DNA of 64,000 bases from Mimachlamys varia. Lineage: Eukaryota; Mollusca; Bivalvia; Pectinida; Pectinidae. How positions within the stretch are numbered: position 1 is the stretch's first letter; each line of letters begins with the position of its first letter. Below, piece after piece: positions 23,575-35,289 of this stretch. The stretch is taken from assembly GCA_947623455.1 (NCBI GenBank), contig OX392530.1:312501-376500 (forward strand), read 5' to 3'. The notes under the pieces were generated by a model that did not search any database, was not told the DNA's origin, and saw nothing but the letters and a program-made list of their open reading frames with translations. Both the position numbers and the translations under genes were made by a program.

Positions 23575-26500
23575 TATATTAGCTGCTTACCACGATCGTT
23601 ACATTAGCTTCTTACCACGATCGTTGCATTAGCTGCTTACCACGATCGTTACATTAGCTGCTTACCACGATCGTTACATTAGCTGTTTACCACGATCGTT
23701 ACATTAGCTGCTTACCATGATGGTTACATTAGCTGCTTACCACGATCCTTACATTAGCTGCTTACCACGATCCTTACATTAGCTGCTTACCACGATCGTT
23801 ACATTAGCTGCTTACCACGACCGTTACATTAGCTGTTTACTACGATCCTTGCATTAGCTGCTTACCATGATGGTTACATTAGCTGCTTACCACGATCCTT
23901 ACATTAGCTGCTTACCACGATCCTTAAATTAGCTGCTTACCACGATCGTTACATAAGCTGCTTACTACGATCCTTACATTAGCTGCTTACCACGATCCTT
24001 ACATTAGCTGCTTACCACGATCCTTACATTAGCTGCTTACTACGATCCTTAAATTAGCTGCTTACCACGATCGTTACATAAGCTGCTTACCACGATCCTT
24101 AAATTAGCTGCTTACCACGATCGTTACATAAGCTGCTTACCACGATCCTTACATTAGCTGCTTACCACGATCCTTACATTAGCTGCTTACCACGATCCTT
24201 ACATTAGCCGCTTACCACGATTCTTACATTAGCTGCTTACCACGATCGTTACATTAGCTGCTTACCACGATCCTTACATTAGCTGCTTACCGCGATCGTT
24301 ACATTAGCTGCTTACCACGATCGTTACATTAGCTGTTTACCACGATCGTTACATTAGCTGCTTACCACGATCCTTACATTAGCTGCTTACCACGATCCTT
24401 ACATAAGGTGCTTACCACGATCCTTACATTAGCTGCTTACCACGATCCTTACATTAGCTGCTTACCACGATCCTTACATTAGCTGCTTACCACTATCCTT
24501 ACATTAGCTGCTTACCACGATCGTTACATTAGCTGCTTACCGCGATCGTTACATTAGCTGCTTACCACGATCGTTACATTAGCTGCTTACTACGATCCTT
24601 ACATTAGCTGCTTACCACGATCGTTACATTAGCTGTTTACCACGATCCTTACATTAGCTGCTTACCACGATCGTTACATTAGCTGTTTACCACGATCCTT
24701 ACATTAGCTGTTTACCACGATCCTTACATTAGCTGCTTACCACGATCCTTACATTAGCTGCCTACCACGATCGTTACATTAGCTGCTTACCACGATCCTT
24801 ACATTAGCTGCTTACCACGATCCTTACATTAGCTGCTTACCACGATCGTTACATTAGCTGCTCACCACGATCGTTACATTAGCTGCTTACCGCGATCGTT
24901 ACATTAGCTGCTTACCACGATCGTTACATTAGCTGCTTACTACGATCCTTACATTAGCTGCTTACCACGATCGTTACATTAGCTGTTTACCACGATCCTT
25001 ACATTAGCTGCTTACCACGATCGTTACATTAGCTGTTTACCACGATCCTTGCATTAGCTGCTTACCATGATGGTTACATTAGCTGCTTACCACGATCCTT
25101 ACATTAGCTGCTTACCACGATCCTTAAATTAGCTGCTTACCACGATCGTTACATAAGCTGCTTACTACGATCCTTACATTAGCTGCTTACCACGATCCTT
25201 ACATTAGCTGCTTACCACGATCCTTACATTAGCTGCTTACTACGATCCTTAAATTAGCTGCTTACCACGATCGTTACATAAGCTGCTTACCACGATCCTT
25301 AAATTAGCTGCTTACCACGATCGTTACATAAGCTGCTTACCACGATCCTTACATTAGCTGCTTACCACGATCCTTACATTAGCTGCTTACCACGATCCTT
25401 ACATTAGCCGCTTACCACGATTCTTACATTAGCTGCTTACCACGATCGTTACATTAGCTGCTTACCACGATCCTTACATTAGCTGCTTACCGCGATCGTT
25501 ACATTAGCTGCTTACCACGATCGTTACATTAGCTGTTTACCACGATCGTTACATTAGCTGCTTACCACGATCCTTACATTAGCTGCTTACCACGATCCTT
25601 ACATAAGGTGCTTACCACGATCCTTACATTAGCTGCTTACCACGATCCTTACATTAGCTGCTTACCACGATCCTTACATTAGCTGCTTACCACTATCCTT
25701 ACATTAGCTGCTTACCACGATCGTTACATTAGCTGCTTACCGCGATCGTTACATAAGCTGCTTACCACGATCGTTACATTAGCTGCTTACTACGATCCTT
25801 ACATTAGCTGCTTACCACGATCGTTACATTAGCTGTTTACCACGATCCTTACATTAGCTGCTTACCACGATCGTTACATTAGCTGCTTACTACGATCCTT
25901 ACATTAGCTGCTTACCACGATCGTTACATTAGCTGTTTACCACGATCCTTACATTAGCTGCTTACCACGATCGTTACATTAGCTGTTTACCACGATCCTT
26001 ACATTAGCTGTTTACCACGATCCTTACATTAGCTGCTTACCACGATCCTTACATTAGCTGCCTACCACGATCGTTACATTAGCTGCTTACCACGATCCTT
26101 ACATTAGCTGCTTACCACGATCCTTACATTAGCTGCTTACCACGATCGTTACATTAGCTGCTCACCACGATCGTTACATTAGCTGCTTACCGCGATCGTT
26201 ACATTAGCTGCTTACCACGATCGTTACATTAGCTGCTTACTACGATCCTTACATTAGCTGCTTACCACGATCGTTACATTAGCTGTTTACCACGATCCTT
26301 ACATTAGCTGCTTACCACGATCGTTACATTAGCTGTTTACCACGATCCTTGCATTAGCTGCTTACCATGATGGTTACATTAGCTGCTTACCACGATCCTT
26401 ACATTAGCTGCTTACCACGATCCTTAAATTAGCTGCTTACCACGATCGTTACATAAGCTGCTTACTACGATCCTTACATTAGCTGCTTACCACGATCCTT

Positions 26501-27411
26501 ACATTAGCTGCTTACCACGATCCTTACATTAGCTGCTTACTACGATCCTTAAATTAGCTGCTTACCACGATCGTTACATAAGCTGCTTACCACGATCCTT
26601 AAATTAGCTGCTTACCACGATCGTTACATAAGCTGCTTACCACGATCCTTACATTAGCTGCTTACCACGATCCTTACATTAGCTGCTTACCACGATCCTT
26701 ACATTAGCCGCTTACCACGATTCTTACATTAGCTGCTTACCACGATCGTTACATTAGCTGCTTACCACGATCCTTACATTAGCTGCTTACCGCGATCGTT
26801 ACATTAGCTGCTTACCACGATCGTTACATTAGCTGTTTACCACGATCGTTACATTAGCTGCTTACCACGATCCTTACATTAGCTGCTTACCACGATCCTT
26901 ACATAAGGTGCTTACCACGATCCTTACATTAGCTGCTTACCACGATCCTTACATTAGCTGCTTACCACGATCCTTACATTAGCTGCTTACCACTATCCTT
27001 ACATTAGCTGCTTACCACGATCGTTACATTAGCTGCTTACCGCGATCGTTACATTAGCTGCTTACCACGATCGTTACATTAGCTGCTTACTACGATCCTT
27101 ACATTAGCTGCTTACCACGATCGTTACATTAGCTGTTTACCACGATCCTTACATTAGCTGCTTACCACGATCGTTACATTAGCTGTTTACCACGATCCTT
27201 ACATTAGCTGTTTACCACGATCCTTACATTAGCTGCTTACCACGATCCTTACATTAGCTGCCTACCACGATCGTTACATTAGCTGCTTACCACGATCCTT
27301 ACATTAGCTGCTTACCACGATCCTTACATTAGCTGCTTACCACGATCGTTACATTAGCTGCTCACCACGATCGTTACATTAGCTGCTTACCACGATCTTT
27401 ACGTGACATAT
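23575..27411. repeat. 25-bp satellite array with higher-order organisation (about 153 monomers)
   Basis: Head-to-tail 25-bp monomers with core GCTGCTTACCACGATC, followed by either GTTACATTA or CTTACATTA. Rare variants recur at fixed spacing. CCATGATGGTTAC is seen near 23866, 25066 and 26366; ACATAAGGTG near 24402, 25602 and 26902; CACTATCC near 24491, 25691 and 26991. The spacings are 1200 and 1300 bp, i.e. 48 and 52 monomers. The extra 100 bp in the middle block is a local four-monomer duplication near 25860-25960. The G-type monomer contains the palindrome ACGATCGT. Confidence 0.95.
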
Positions 27412-28000
27412 GGCAAACATAAAAGCTTACTACCACCAAGCAATACGATAAACGTGGCAATTTTCAATTTTCCGATCGTGAACATTCCTTTACTTGATAG
27501 AAACATCCCTGCTTCTCCAACCTATGGTGCTTACATATAGCAGTTAATTTGTAACCCTATGGCTTACTCCATATATCGATATTTTTGTGATAGATGCCGG
27601 CTACTGACGAACAAATTTACCCTACAGGGATTCGAAAGATGCAGGTTGATGAAAACTATAAGCAAGTATTGTGGTCGCCATCTTGGTCTCATCGAGACAT
27701 ATTCTTTATCATTGTGACATGAAGGTGCGCGTTTTTTGAGTATGTTTATAAGTACTACTGATTGAGAATGATGCCTCAGTTCTCACTTTCAGTCCGTAAT
27801 ATTTTCTTGAAAGTGACCTATATTTACATGGCGGATTTCGTCGATGAAGCAGAAGACGCTTACTCTTCCAGTTCACCAGGCCTATTCCCTTGTATTTCTT
27901 CAAAGTTCTCCGAGTTAATCTTTCCTTTGTGCACATTTGCCACTAGATTAATCGATTTTGAGTTTGACTTTGTTGACGCTTCGGTATTCCTTGACTAAAA
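27412..28000 (+). repeat. 'AEDAYSS' dispersed repeat, long diverged copy directly right of the satellite
   Basis: TTTTCCGATCGTGAACATTCC (27473) and GTGGTCGCCATCTTGGTCTC (27670) match the copy at 22120-22681. The core at about 27820-27960 reads MADFVDEAEDAYSSSSPG. The homologous left flank (ATACGATAAACGTG) begins almost at once after the last satellite monomer. Confidence 0.8.
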
Positions 28001-28044
28001 AGAATCCGTTACACCGTTTTACAAATGAGGAAGTCACATCAACC

Positions 28045-28145
28045 AACGAGATTCACACTACTCCAGGTCAATTCCATCGTCACGGCTCTAACATCTAATC
28101 AGTCATATTCCATCGTCACGGCTCCAACACATAATCAGTCATATT
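28045..28145. repeat. short direct duplication
   Basis: TCCATCGTCACGGCTC, followed by AACA and TAATCAGTCATATT, occurs twice about 41 bp apart. Confidence 0.75.
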
Positions 28146-29640
28146 GTTGTCTCACGAAATACTACCACTCCAATCAACATAAAATTGACAACATTTGATC
28201 GTCATTAGATGTATTTCACTTTTTCTTAAAACCGGTGTATCTTTGGATGATAAATCCTTAATCTGTTAAGGATATTGCTTAATGAATTTGCAAGACAAAC
28301 ATAAAAATATATTTCATTGGTATTTGATATTAGCACAAATGTGTTATACTGTAAGAATAAGTTGTATAACTATTAATATAACTTGAAGATTACTTCATTT
28401 CAGACGCCGCGAGCTGTACTTGATAAGTCAATTTAATCTAAAGTGACTTATAGACCCTTTGGATCGGGTGCAAAAATACTGTAAAATATGTATGATTTAT
28501 GTAATATTGATTTATGCATATGTCACTATAATAAAACATAGTGTATTTTGCCGTTATAAATTCCTTATTTTATAGGACAGTCCATATACCACATACTAGT
28601 GATTAAACTTAAAAAACAAAAATCTTAATCGTTTTTCACTGTCGAACCTCTTCTCATCAGGTTATGATTTAGGTGGGTTTTTTTCGTTTTCATGCTTTTT
28701 AAGTTACTTATATTTGTCAATGGAATATTGAATCACGATAAGTGTTTATAATGCTGAAAGTGGAGTGCACGAACGGCTAATGGACTAAATAAAAAAATCA
28801 AGTATAGTGTAATAGTTTTTCATACTCATGGAAATAGGTAACGTGCTATAAGTAGTGACTACGAGATAAGTATATCGTAATTATGACACAAAAATGTCTA
28901 CTTCATGTTGCACGAACTGGCTTCCGTACCCATCATTTAGCGAATTAGTGTTAGTGTATTTTGGCAAAAGTGAAAATTCTCTTCCTCAACAAAGGTCAAG
29001 GAAAGATTGGTTTTAATATTTAAACTACATGCAACAAACATTATGTAACTTTATAAGTTTAATTCCCCCTCGAGAAAGTAGCTGTTAATAAGGCGAAGTT
29101 GTTACATTACATTCATTTATAAACAATTGAAGAAAAAAATCCTTTACTTTCTGTTTGAAATCAGGTTTTTTCCCCCTCTTTTTTTGTTCCTTTTTTATTT
29201 TTATTAATCTATTCATTTATTTATTTTTTGGGTTTTTTTTGTTTTTAGGTTTGGATTAATATATCAGCAGGCAGCTAATTGTTTGTATATAAGTATTTAG
29301 CGACAGAGAAGTTTTGTTTTTCTCATTATTTAAAAAATATATATAAATTGTATAAAACTGTTCTCTCAGGAATGGTATCCCCACAGTGAAAGTATAGATC
29401 ATACATACATGTATTATGTATTATATATTATCATAACGGTATGAATTAAATGTATCATTTACTGCTGTAGACAGCGGCGGACATCTCCTGTCCTAGTCAA
29501 GGTCAAGGGCTTTGTACATGTATTTCTATTGTATGAAATGTTATATATATCATACGGTTTATATAATTCTTTTACATGCAAACCTATATAAAAGTATACG
29601 ATTGTGTATGTTTGTCGGGTTATTCTGGATGGATAACCGT
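28146..29640. other. AT-rich intergenic DNA, nothing recognised
   Basis: Long A/T runs (T-rich at 29160-29250) and no coding or element signal. Confidence 0.5.
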
Positions 29641-29649
29641 AAAAACTGA

Positions 29650-31025
29650 GGAGGGTTATTCACAATGCTATACTGTATACAGGGTTATTGCTTATGTTAT
29701 ACTGTTTGTAGGGTTATTCCTTATGTTATACTGTTTGCAGGGTTATTGCTTACATGTATGTTATACTGTATACAGGGTTATTGCTTATGTTATACTGTAT
29801 ACAGGGTTATTGCTTATGTTATACTGTTTACAGGGTTATTCCTTATGTTATACTGTTTGCAGGGTTATTGCTTACATGTATGTTATACTGTATACAGGGT
29901 TATTGCTTATATTGTACTATATACAGGGTAATTGCTTATGTTATACTGTTTACAGGGTTATTCCTTATGTTATACTGTATACAGGGTTATTGCTTACGTT
30001 ATACTGTATACAGGGTTATTGCTTATATTGTACTATATACAGGGTTATTGCTTATCCTATACTGTATACAGGGTTATTGCTTATATTGTACTATATACAG
30101 GGTTATTGCTTATGTTATACTGTATACAGGGTTATTGCTTATGTTATACTGTATACAGGGTTATTGCTTATATTGTACTATATACAGGGTTATTGCTTAT
30201 CCTATACTGTATACAGGGTTATTGCTTATATTGTACTATATACAGGGTTATTGCTTATGTTATACTGTATACAGGGTTATTGCTTATGTTATACTGTATA
30301 CAGGGTTATTGCTTATATTGTACTATATACAGGGTTATTGCTTATGTTATACTGTATACAGGGTTATTGCTTATGTTATACTGTTTACAGGGTTATTCCT
30401 TATGTTATACTGTTTACAGGGTTATTGCTTATGTTGTACTGTTAACAGGGTTATTGCTTATGTTATACTGTTTACAGGGATATTCCTTATGTTGTACTGT
30501 TAACAGGGTTATTGCTTATATTGTACTATATACAGGGTTATTGCTTATGTTATACTGTATACAGGGTTATTGCTTATGTTATACTGTATACAGGGTTATT
30601 GCTTATATTGTACTATATACAGGGTTATTGCTTATGTTATACTGTATACAGGGTTATTGCTTATGTTATACTGTTTACAGGGTTATTCCTTATGTTATAC
30701 TGTTTACAGGGTTATTGCTTATGTTGTACTGTTAACAGGGTTATTGCTTATGTTATACTGTTTACAGGGATATGCCTTATGTTGTACTGTTAACAGGGTT
30801 ATTGCTTATGTTATACGGTTTACAGGGTTATTGCTTATGTTATACTGTTTACAGGGTTAATAATGATATTATACTATATACAGGGTTATTGCTCATGTTA
30901 TACTGTATACATGGTTAATAATGATAGTATACTGTATACATGGTTAATAATGATGTTATACTGTTTACAGTGTTAATAATGATACAATACTGTATATAGG
31001 GTAAATAATGATGTTATACTGTATA
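29650..31025 (+). repeat. 29-bp tandem array, open in three forward frames
   Basis: About 47 units with core CTGTATACAGGGTTATT and GCTTATGTTATA. CTGTATACAG is a 10-bp palindrome; variants CTGTTTACAG, CTATATACAG and CTGTTAACAG are scattered. Because 29 is not a multiple of three, each frame cycles through the same 29-residue phrase (YRVIAYVILYTGLL). The consensus has no stop, so overlapping frames of 289, 249 and 267 codons arise with no implied coding. Units after about 30860 are degenerate (GGTTAATAATGAT). Confidence 0.93.
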
Positions 31026-31269
31026 CATGCAAGGTTCAGTTATTTCAACCCTTTCAAACTCAAAACTATCAAATAACATCAGATCATCCGTATTTTCCAA
31101 ACATATACACATTGACGTATTATCAATACGTCTCACTTCTATTTATTACAGGATACGTCTTACCTTAAACTTCCAAAGAACCTACATGAACAAGATACCC
31201 TAGTCACCTTCCCTCTTAGTCATCTTCTTACGGTACCGTTTCTATCAGTACATATTCAAGCTTCTTTTG

Positions 31270-32240
31270 TTATCACTGGATTATCCAGTCACCTTTATTC
31301 GCAGTAGATAAACCTGTCACCTTTATTCGCAGTAGATAATCCGTTCACCTTTATTCGCAGTAGATAATCCAGTCACCTTTATTCGCAGTAGATAATCCAG
31401 TCACATTTAATCTCAGTAGATAATCCAGTCACCTTTATCCAGTCACCTTTATTTTAAGCAGATAATCCAGTCACCTTTATCCAGTCACATTTATCCAGTC
31501 ACCTTTATTCGCAGTAGATAATCCAGTCACCATTATTCGCAGTAAATAATCCAGTCACCTTTATTCGCAGTAAATAATCCAGTCAACTTTATTCTCAGTA
31601 GACAATTCAGTCACCACCTATATTCTCAGTAGATAATCCAGTCACCTTTATTTGCAGTAGATAATCCAGTCACCTTTATTCGCAGTAAATAATCCAGTCA
31701 CCTTTATTCGCAGTACATAATCCAGTCACCTTTATTTTCAGTAAATAATCCAGTCACCTTTGTTCGCAGTAGATAATCCAGTCACCTTTATTCGCAGTAG
31801 ATAATCCAGTCACCTTTATTCGCAGTAGATACTCCAGTCACCTTTATTCGCAGTAGATAATCCAGTCACCTTTATTCGCAGTAAATAATCCAGTCACCTT
31901 TATTCGCAGTAGATAATCCAGTCACCTTTATTCGCAGTAGATAATCCATTCACCTTTATTCGCAGTAGATAATCCAGTCACCTTTATTCGCAGTAGATAA
32001 TCCAGTCACCTTTATTCTCAGTAGATGATCCAGTCACCTTTATTCGCAGTAGATAATCAAGTCACCTTTATCCAGTCACCTTTATTCTCAGTAGATAATC
32101 CAGTCACTTTTTATTCTCAGTAGATAATCCTGTAACTTATATTCATAGTAGATAATCCTGTCACTTTTTATTCACACTAGATAATCATGTAACGTATATT
32201 CACAGTAGAAAATCCTGTCAACTATATTCACTTCATTTAA
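31270..32240. repeat. 28-bp tandem array
   Basis: About 33 units with core ATCCAGTCACCTTTATT followed by CGCAGTAGATA, including some partial units such as ATCCAGTCACCTTT. The right end decays (CCTGTCACTT forms). A stray relic, CCTTTATTTTAAGTAGATAATC, lies at about 32492. Confidence 0.93.
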
Positions 32241-34498
32241 AACAAGACTTTCAATCTAATTAGTTCAATATATTTTGATGCCAGTAATTAATCGAGCCGT
32301 CCTCGGTCTGGGAAGATAAAACTGAAAAGTGGCAACCGATTTCCAGTCACTTAAGTGCTTCAGTATTCACTTCTACTGGGTATAACATGCAGCCGTTCGG
32401 TAGAAAACATCAGTTCTTAGTTGGAATTCCAGAGATCTCAACTTAAAGCAAATTCTCCTGTGACCTTCATGTTAATGAGATATATATACTACCTTTATTT
32501 TAAGTAGATAATCCTGCCACAGTCGGTACCATCAACAGTTACTGGATCTCTTGGTTCATTTCGTTTAACAACAGGCCTAATATCACCCCTTAAAGGTAGC
32601 TTTAAAGCAGGAGAACGAATCAAAGAAATTAATGGGGAGACTTGCTCTTAAAAAACTTTCTGGATGCAATAGTTCAGTGTCACCCGACTTCTATACCGGG
32701 AACTATTGGTACATATGATACCAAATATTGGTGTGGGTCTTTCTTATTTGTTTATACTTCCTCCATGACGGAGTGGTAACATTAGTCAATTTCAACAATC
32801 GCATTATCAGATCATATTGACAAACAAGAATAAAAAAAGGAGTAATTAAAATAAATGTAATGCCTAAAAGCAACAAGTTACCTTGTTCCTGAGTTTCCGT
32901 AGTCATGTATTCAGATCGCCGACGGGCTTCTCCAGCGATATTACCTAGCTGTACCCACAGGCTTACATACTTAAGCTTGGCAGCTGTTGTTCGAGTGTCA
33001 CATGGCCTGGCGATAGAGAAAAAAATCTTAAATCCGGTATCGCCAACCTGTGTCGCCTAATCACCTATGAAATATACATTTTTACCGGGAACTTTAGAAA
33101 TCGACATCTTACTAAAAGTCGACTGAACTCCAGTTCTTGGTAATGACATGTAAATCGGGACGACTCTTTATGTTAACGTCGATACATGGAAATGAAAAAT
33201 GTGTGAGTAAAAGGGCCTGGTACCAGGGGGAATAGTTATACAATAGGAGCAAAATGTAACCCCCGTCTATCGTCGCTTGACCCCATTTCTATATGGACAT
33301 ATTAACTGCTATGAAGATATACTTAAGACTTTAAATGTTTACTTTCTAAAAGAGAGTCTTTATTAAAAAAAATGTTTTCACCTTGAAGCAGGAAGCAACA
33401 CAAGGTGTGACCTAACTTACACTTAACGTTTTCAATTTCGTTCACAAATGACAGATCCACTACCTTATATAATTTTCACGAGAATATATTACTAGGTATC
33501 TACACAGATATGATTTCAACAGATATTCATTATAACACATCGTATTAAATTCAGGTAAACTTCAGATCAAGGCTGCGCCAATTGTGTAGCTGAAGCTGAC
33601 GTTTAGCTGAAGCTGACATGAGTTAACCTAAAACTTACCTGAATTTGATACAAAGACATTTCCCATCCTTACAGAAGTAAAAGTGCTGTTAATTTGGTGT
33701 GCTTGAAATGGACAAAAATGTTTTTGATAATTTCTTCTTAAAATTAACATTTCATTTGTTTTAGCGTAAAGTGAGCTCGAGATCAAACAAGTGGGATGAA
33801 TTTTTCAATAAAGTCTAAAAAACACACAACAAAACATTATGTAAATCAAGATATTGCTATCAGGTACATAGATATGTCACAGTTGACATTTATCTCAAAA
33901 TGTACAGTGTCGCTTGTTTTTGCTCATTTTTGTTTTCTTATAGACAGAATGTTTCGCTAATGGTACACAAAAGGTGTGAGATAAGTTTTGTTTTCATTTT
34001 CTTACGTGCCAATATTCAAAATAATGTTAACGTTTGTAGACTTTTGTCGTATATTCATACCAATGAAACAGGAAGTTAATGCAATGCTTACTGAAATCGA
34101 CTAAGAGTAGAGAGATTTGCGCGGCCATTACTGTCAACTTGTAGGGATACATTTTCATTCTCAGCTGCTGTTACAGGTCACGTGGTCCGTCACGGGACAA
34201 TTCTGTTCCGCCTGGTCACAGCAAAATAATGAAAACCAAGTTTTATGTACACAAACACACCTTTGCTAGTATTTACACACTGTTTTCCTTTTACAACATT
34301 TTCCCTTTCTTACGCACACCTGGTTAGTGGATACTATCATGTTATCTTAAACTAAAACTGGTTCATTGTTATATACAATATACAGTGTAGGTGATTATCA
34401 CATTTTCAGCGTATAATTCACGTTATGGCTAGCGACAAATTTAGCAAGCGGGGCCCAAACAGGTTATCGATAATTCATCGAAAATTTATCGGATAGTT
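32241..34498. other. intergenic DNA, no gene recognised
   Basis: AT-rich. A small tandem pair (TAGCTGAAGCTGAC) occurs at about 33587 and 33604. The minus frame 32703-32906 begins METHTTEQ-like and has a hydrophobic stretch plus a possible donor, but no partner exon was found and it was not called. Confidence 0.45.
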
Positions 34499-34670
34499 TT
34501 TTTTTTTTACGTCCTATTAACAGCCATGGTCATGAAGGACATGCCACGTTTTTGAGGTGGATGAAAGCTGGAGTCCCAGGAGAAAAACCACCGACCTACG
34601 GTCAGTACCTGGCAACTGTCCCATGTGGATTTGGAACTCGCAACACAGAGGTGAATGGCTAGTGGTATAT
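34499..34670 (+). repeat. SINE-like interspersed repeat fragment
   Basis: A T run, then TTTACGTCCTATTAACAGCC, a gagaaaaaccaccgacctacgg-type segment, and GGATTTGGAACTCGC, which resembles a pol III B box (GGTTCGAANCC). I recognise the wording as a repeat common in mollusc genomes but cannot name the family. The open minus frame over it is incidental. Confidence 0.55.
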
Positions 34671-35289
34671 GAATACATGTACAGTGTAAGTGTATTTTCA
34701 GCGATATCCCATAGCATAGTTGCTTGAGTGTCTGTAAGTAAATAATTATATGTCTATTTATATGGAGCCGTCTATTACATAATATAATTATATTGGGCGG
34801 CTCCTTATACTGTATATATGTGCAAATTTAAATGTATATGTATTTTCTTTTATTTACTGACAGAAACGCAAGCAACTGTGCTCATAGAAAGTATACATTT
34901 TGTTATATATGCTTTCTGAATATGAGACTTTTAAGGTTTTTCTTAAACATTAAATGTTACAAGTATATTCCCTTTAAACTTGCCATAAGGCTATTGAAAT
35001 TGTTCATCTCCTAAAACCAATTTACTTTTATACATGTATGTATTCAATTTTATGACTGCAATTTTAACTAACGCTTTTCCAATAGATTTTTATTAATACC
35101 ACGAATGAAAGACAAGTCTTAAGATAAATCAAAGTACTGAAAGTACTGAAACGCTAAAACTTCAAACAATAGTTTGTATATTTCGACAGCTATTGAAGTG
35201 TTTTTGTTGTAGGGTTACTAAGTTTCGATATCAGAAAGTTTCAAAATAAGAATTAAGTTAGTATTTAGAGTAAACTCAATAACACACAA
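34671..35289. other. AT-rich intergenic DNA
   Basis: A small hairpin (GGAGCCG at about 34764 with CGGCTCC at about 34797) and nothing else recognised. Confidence 0.45.

Noticed and set aside
29576..30735. Long overlapping open frames (289, 249 and 267 codons) on the plus strand
   Set aside because: They are products of a stop-free 29-bp repeat and encode the same cyclic phrase in every frame. No start context, splice site or non-repeat domain supports a gene.
32703..32906. Possible first coding exon with a membrane segment (minus)
   Set aside because: A plausible donor follows the eighth codon, but no acceptor-bounded partner with homology was found to the left. Evidence too weak.
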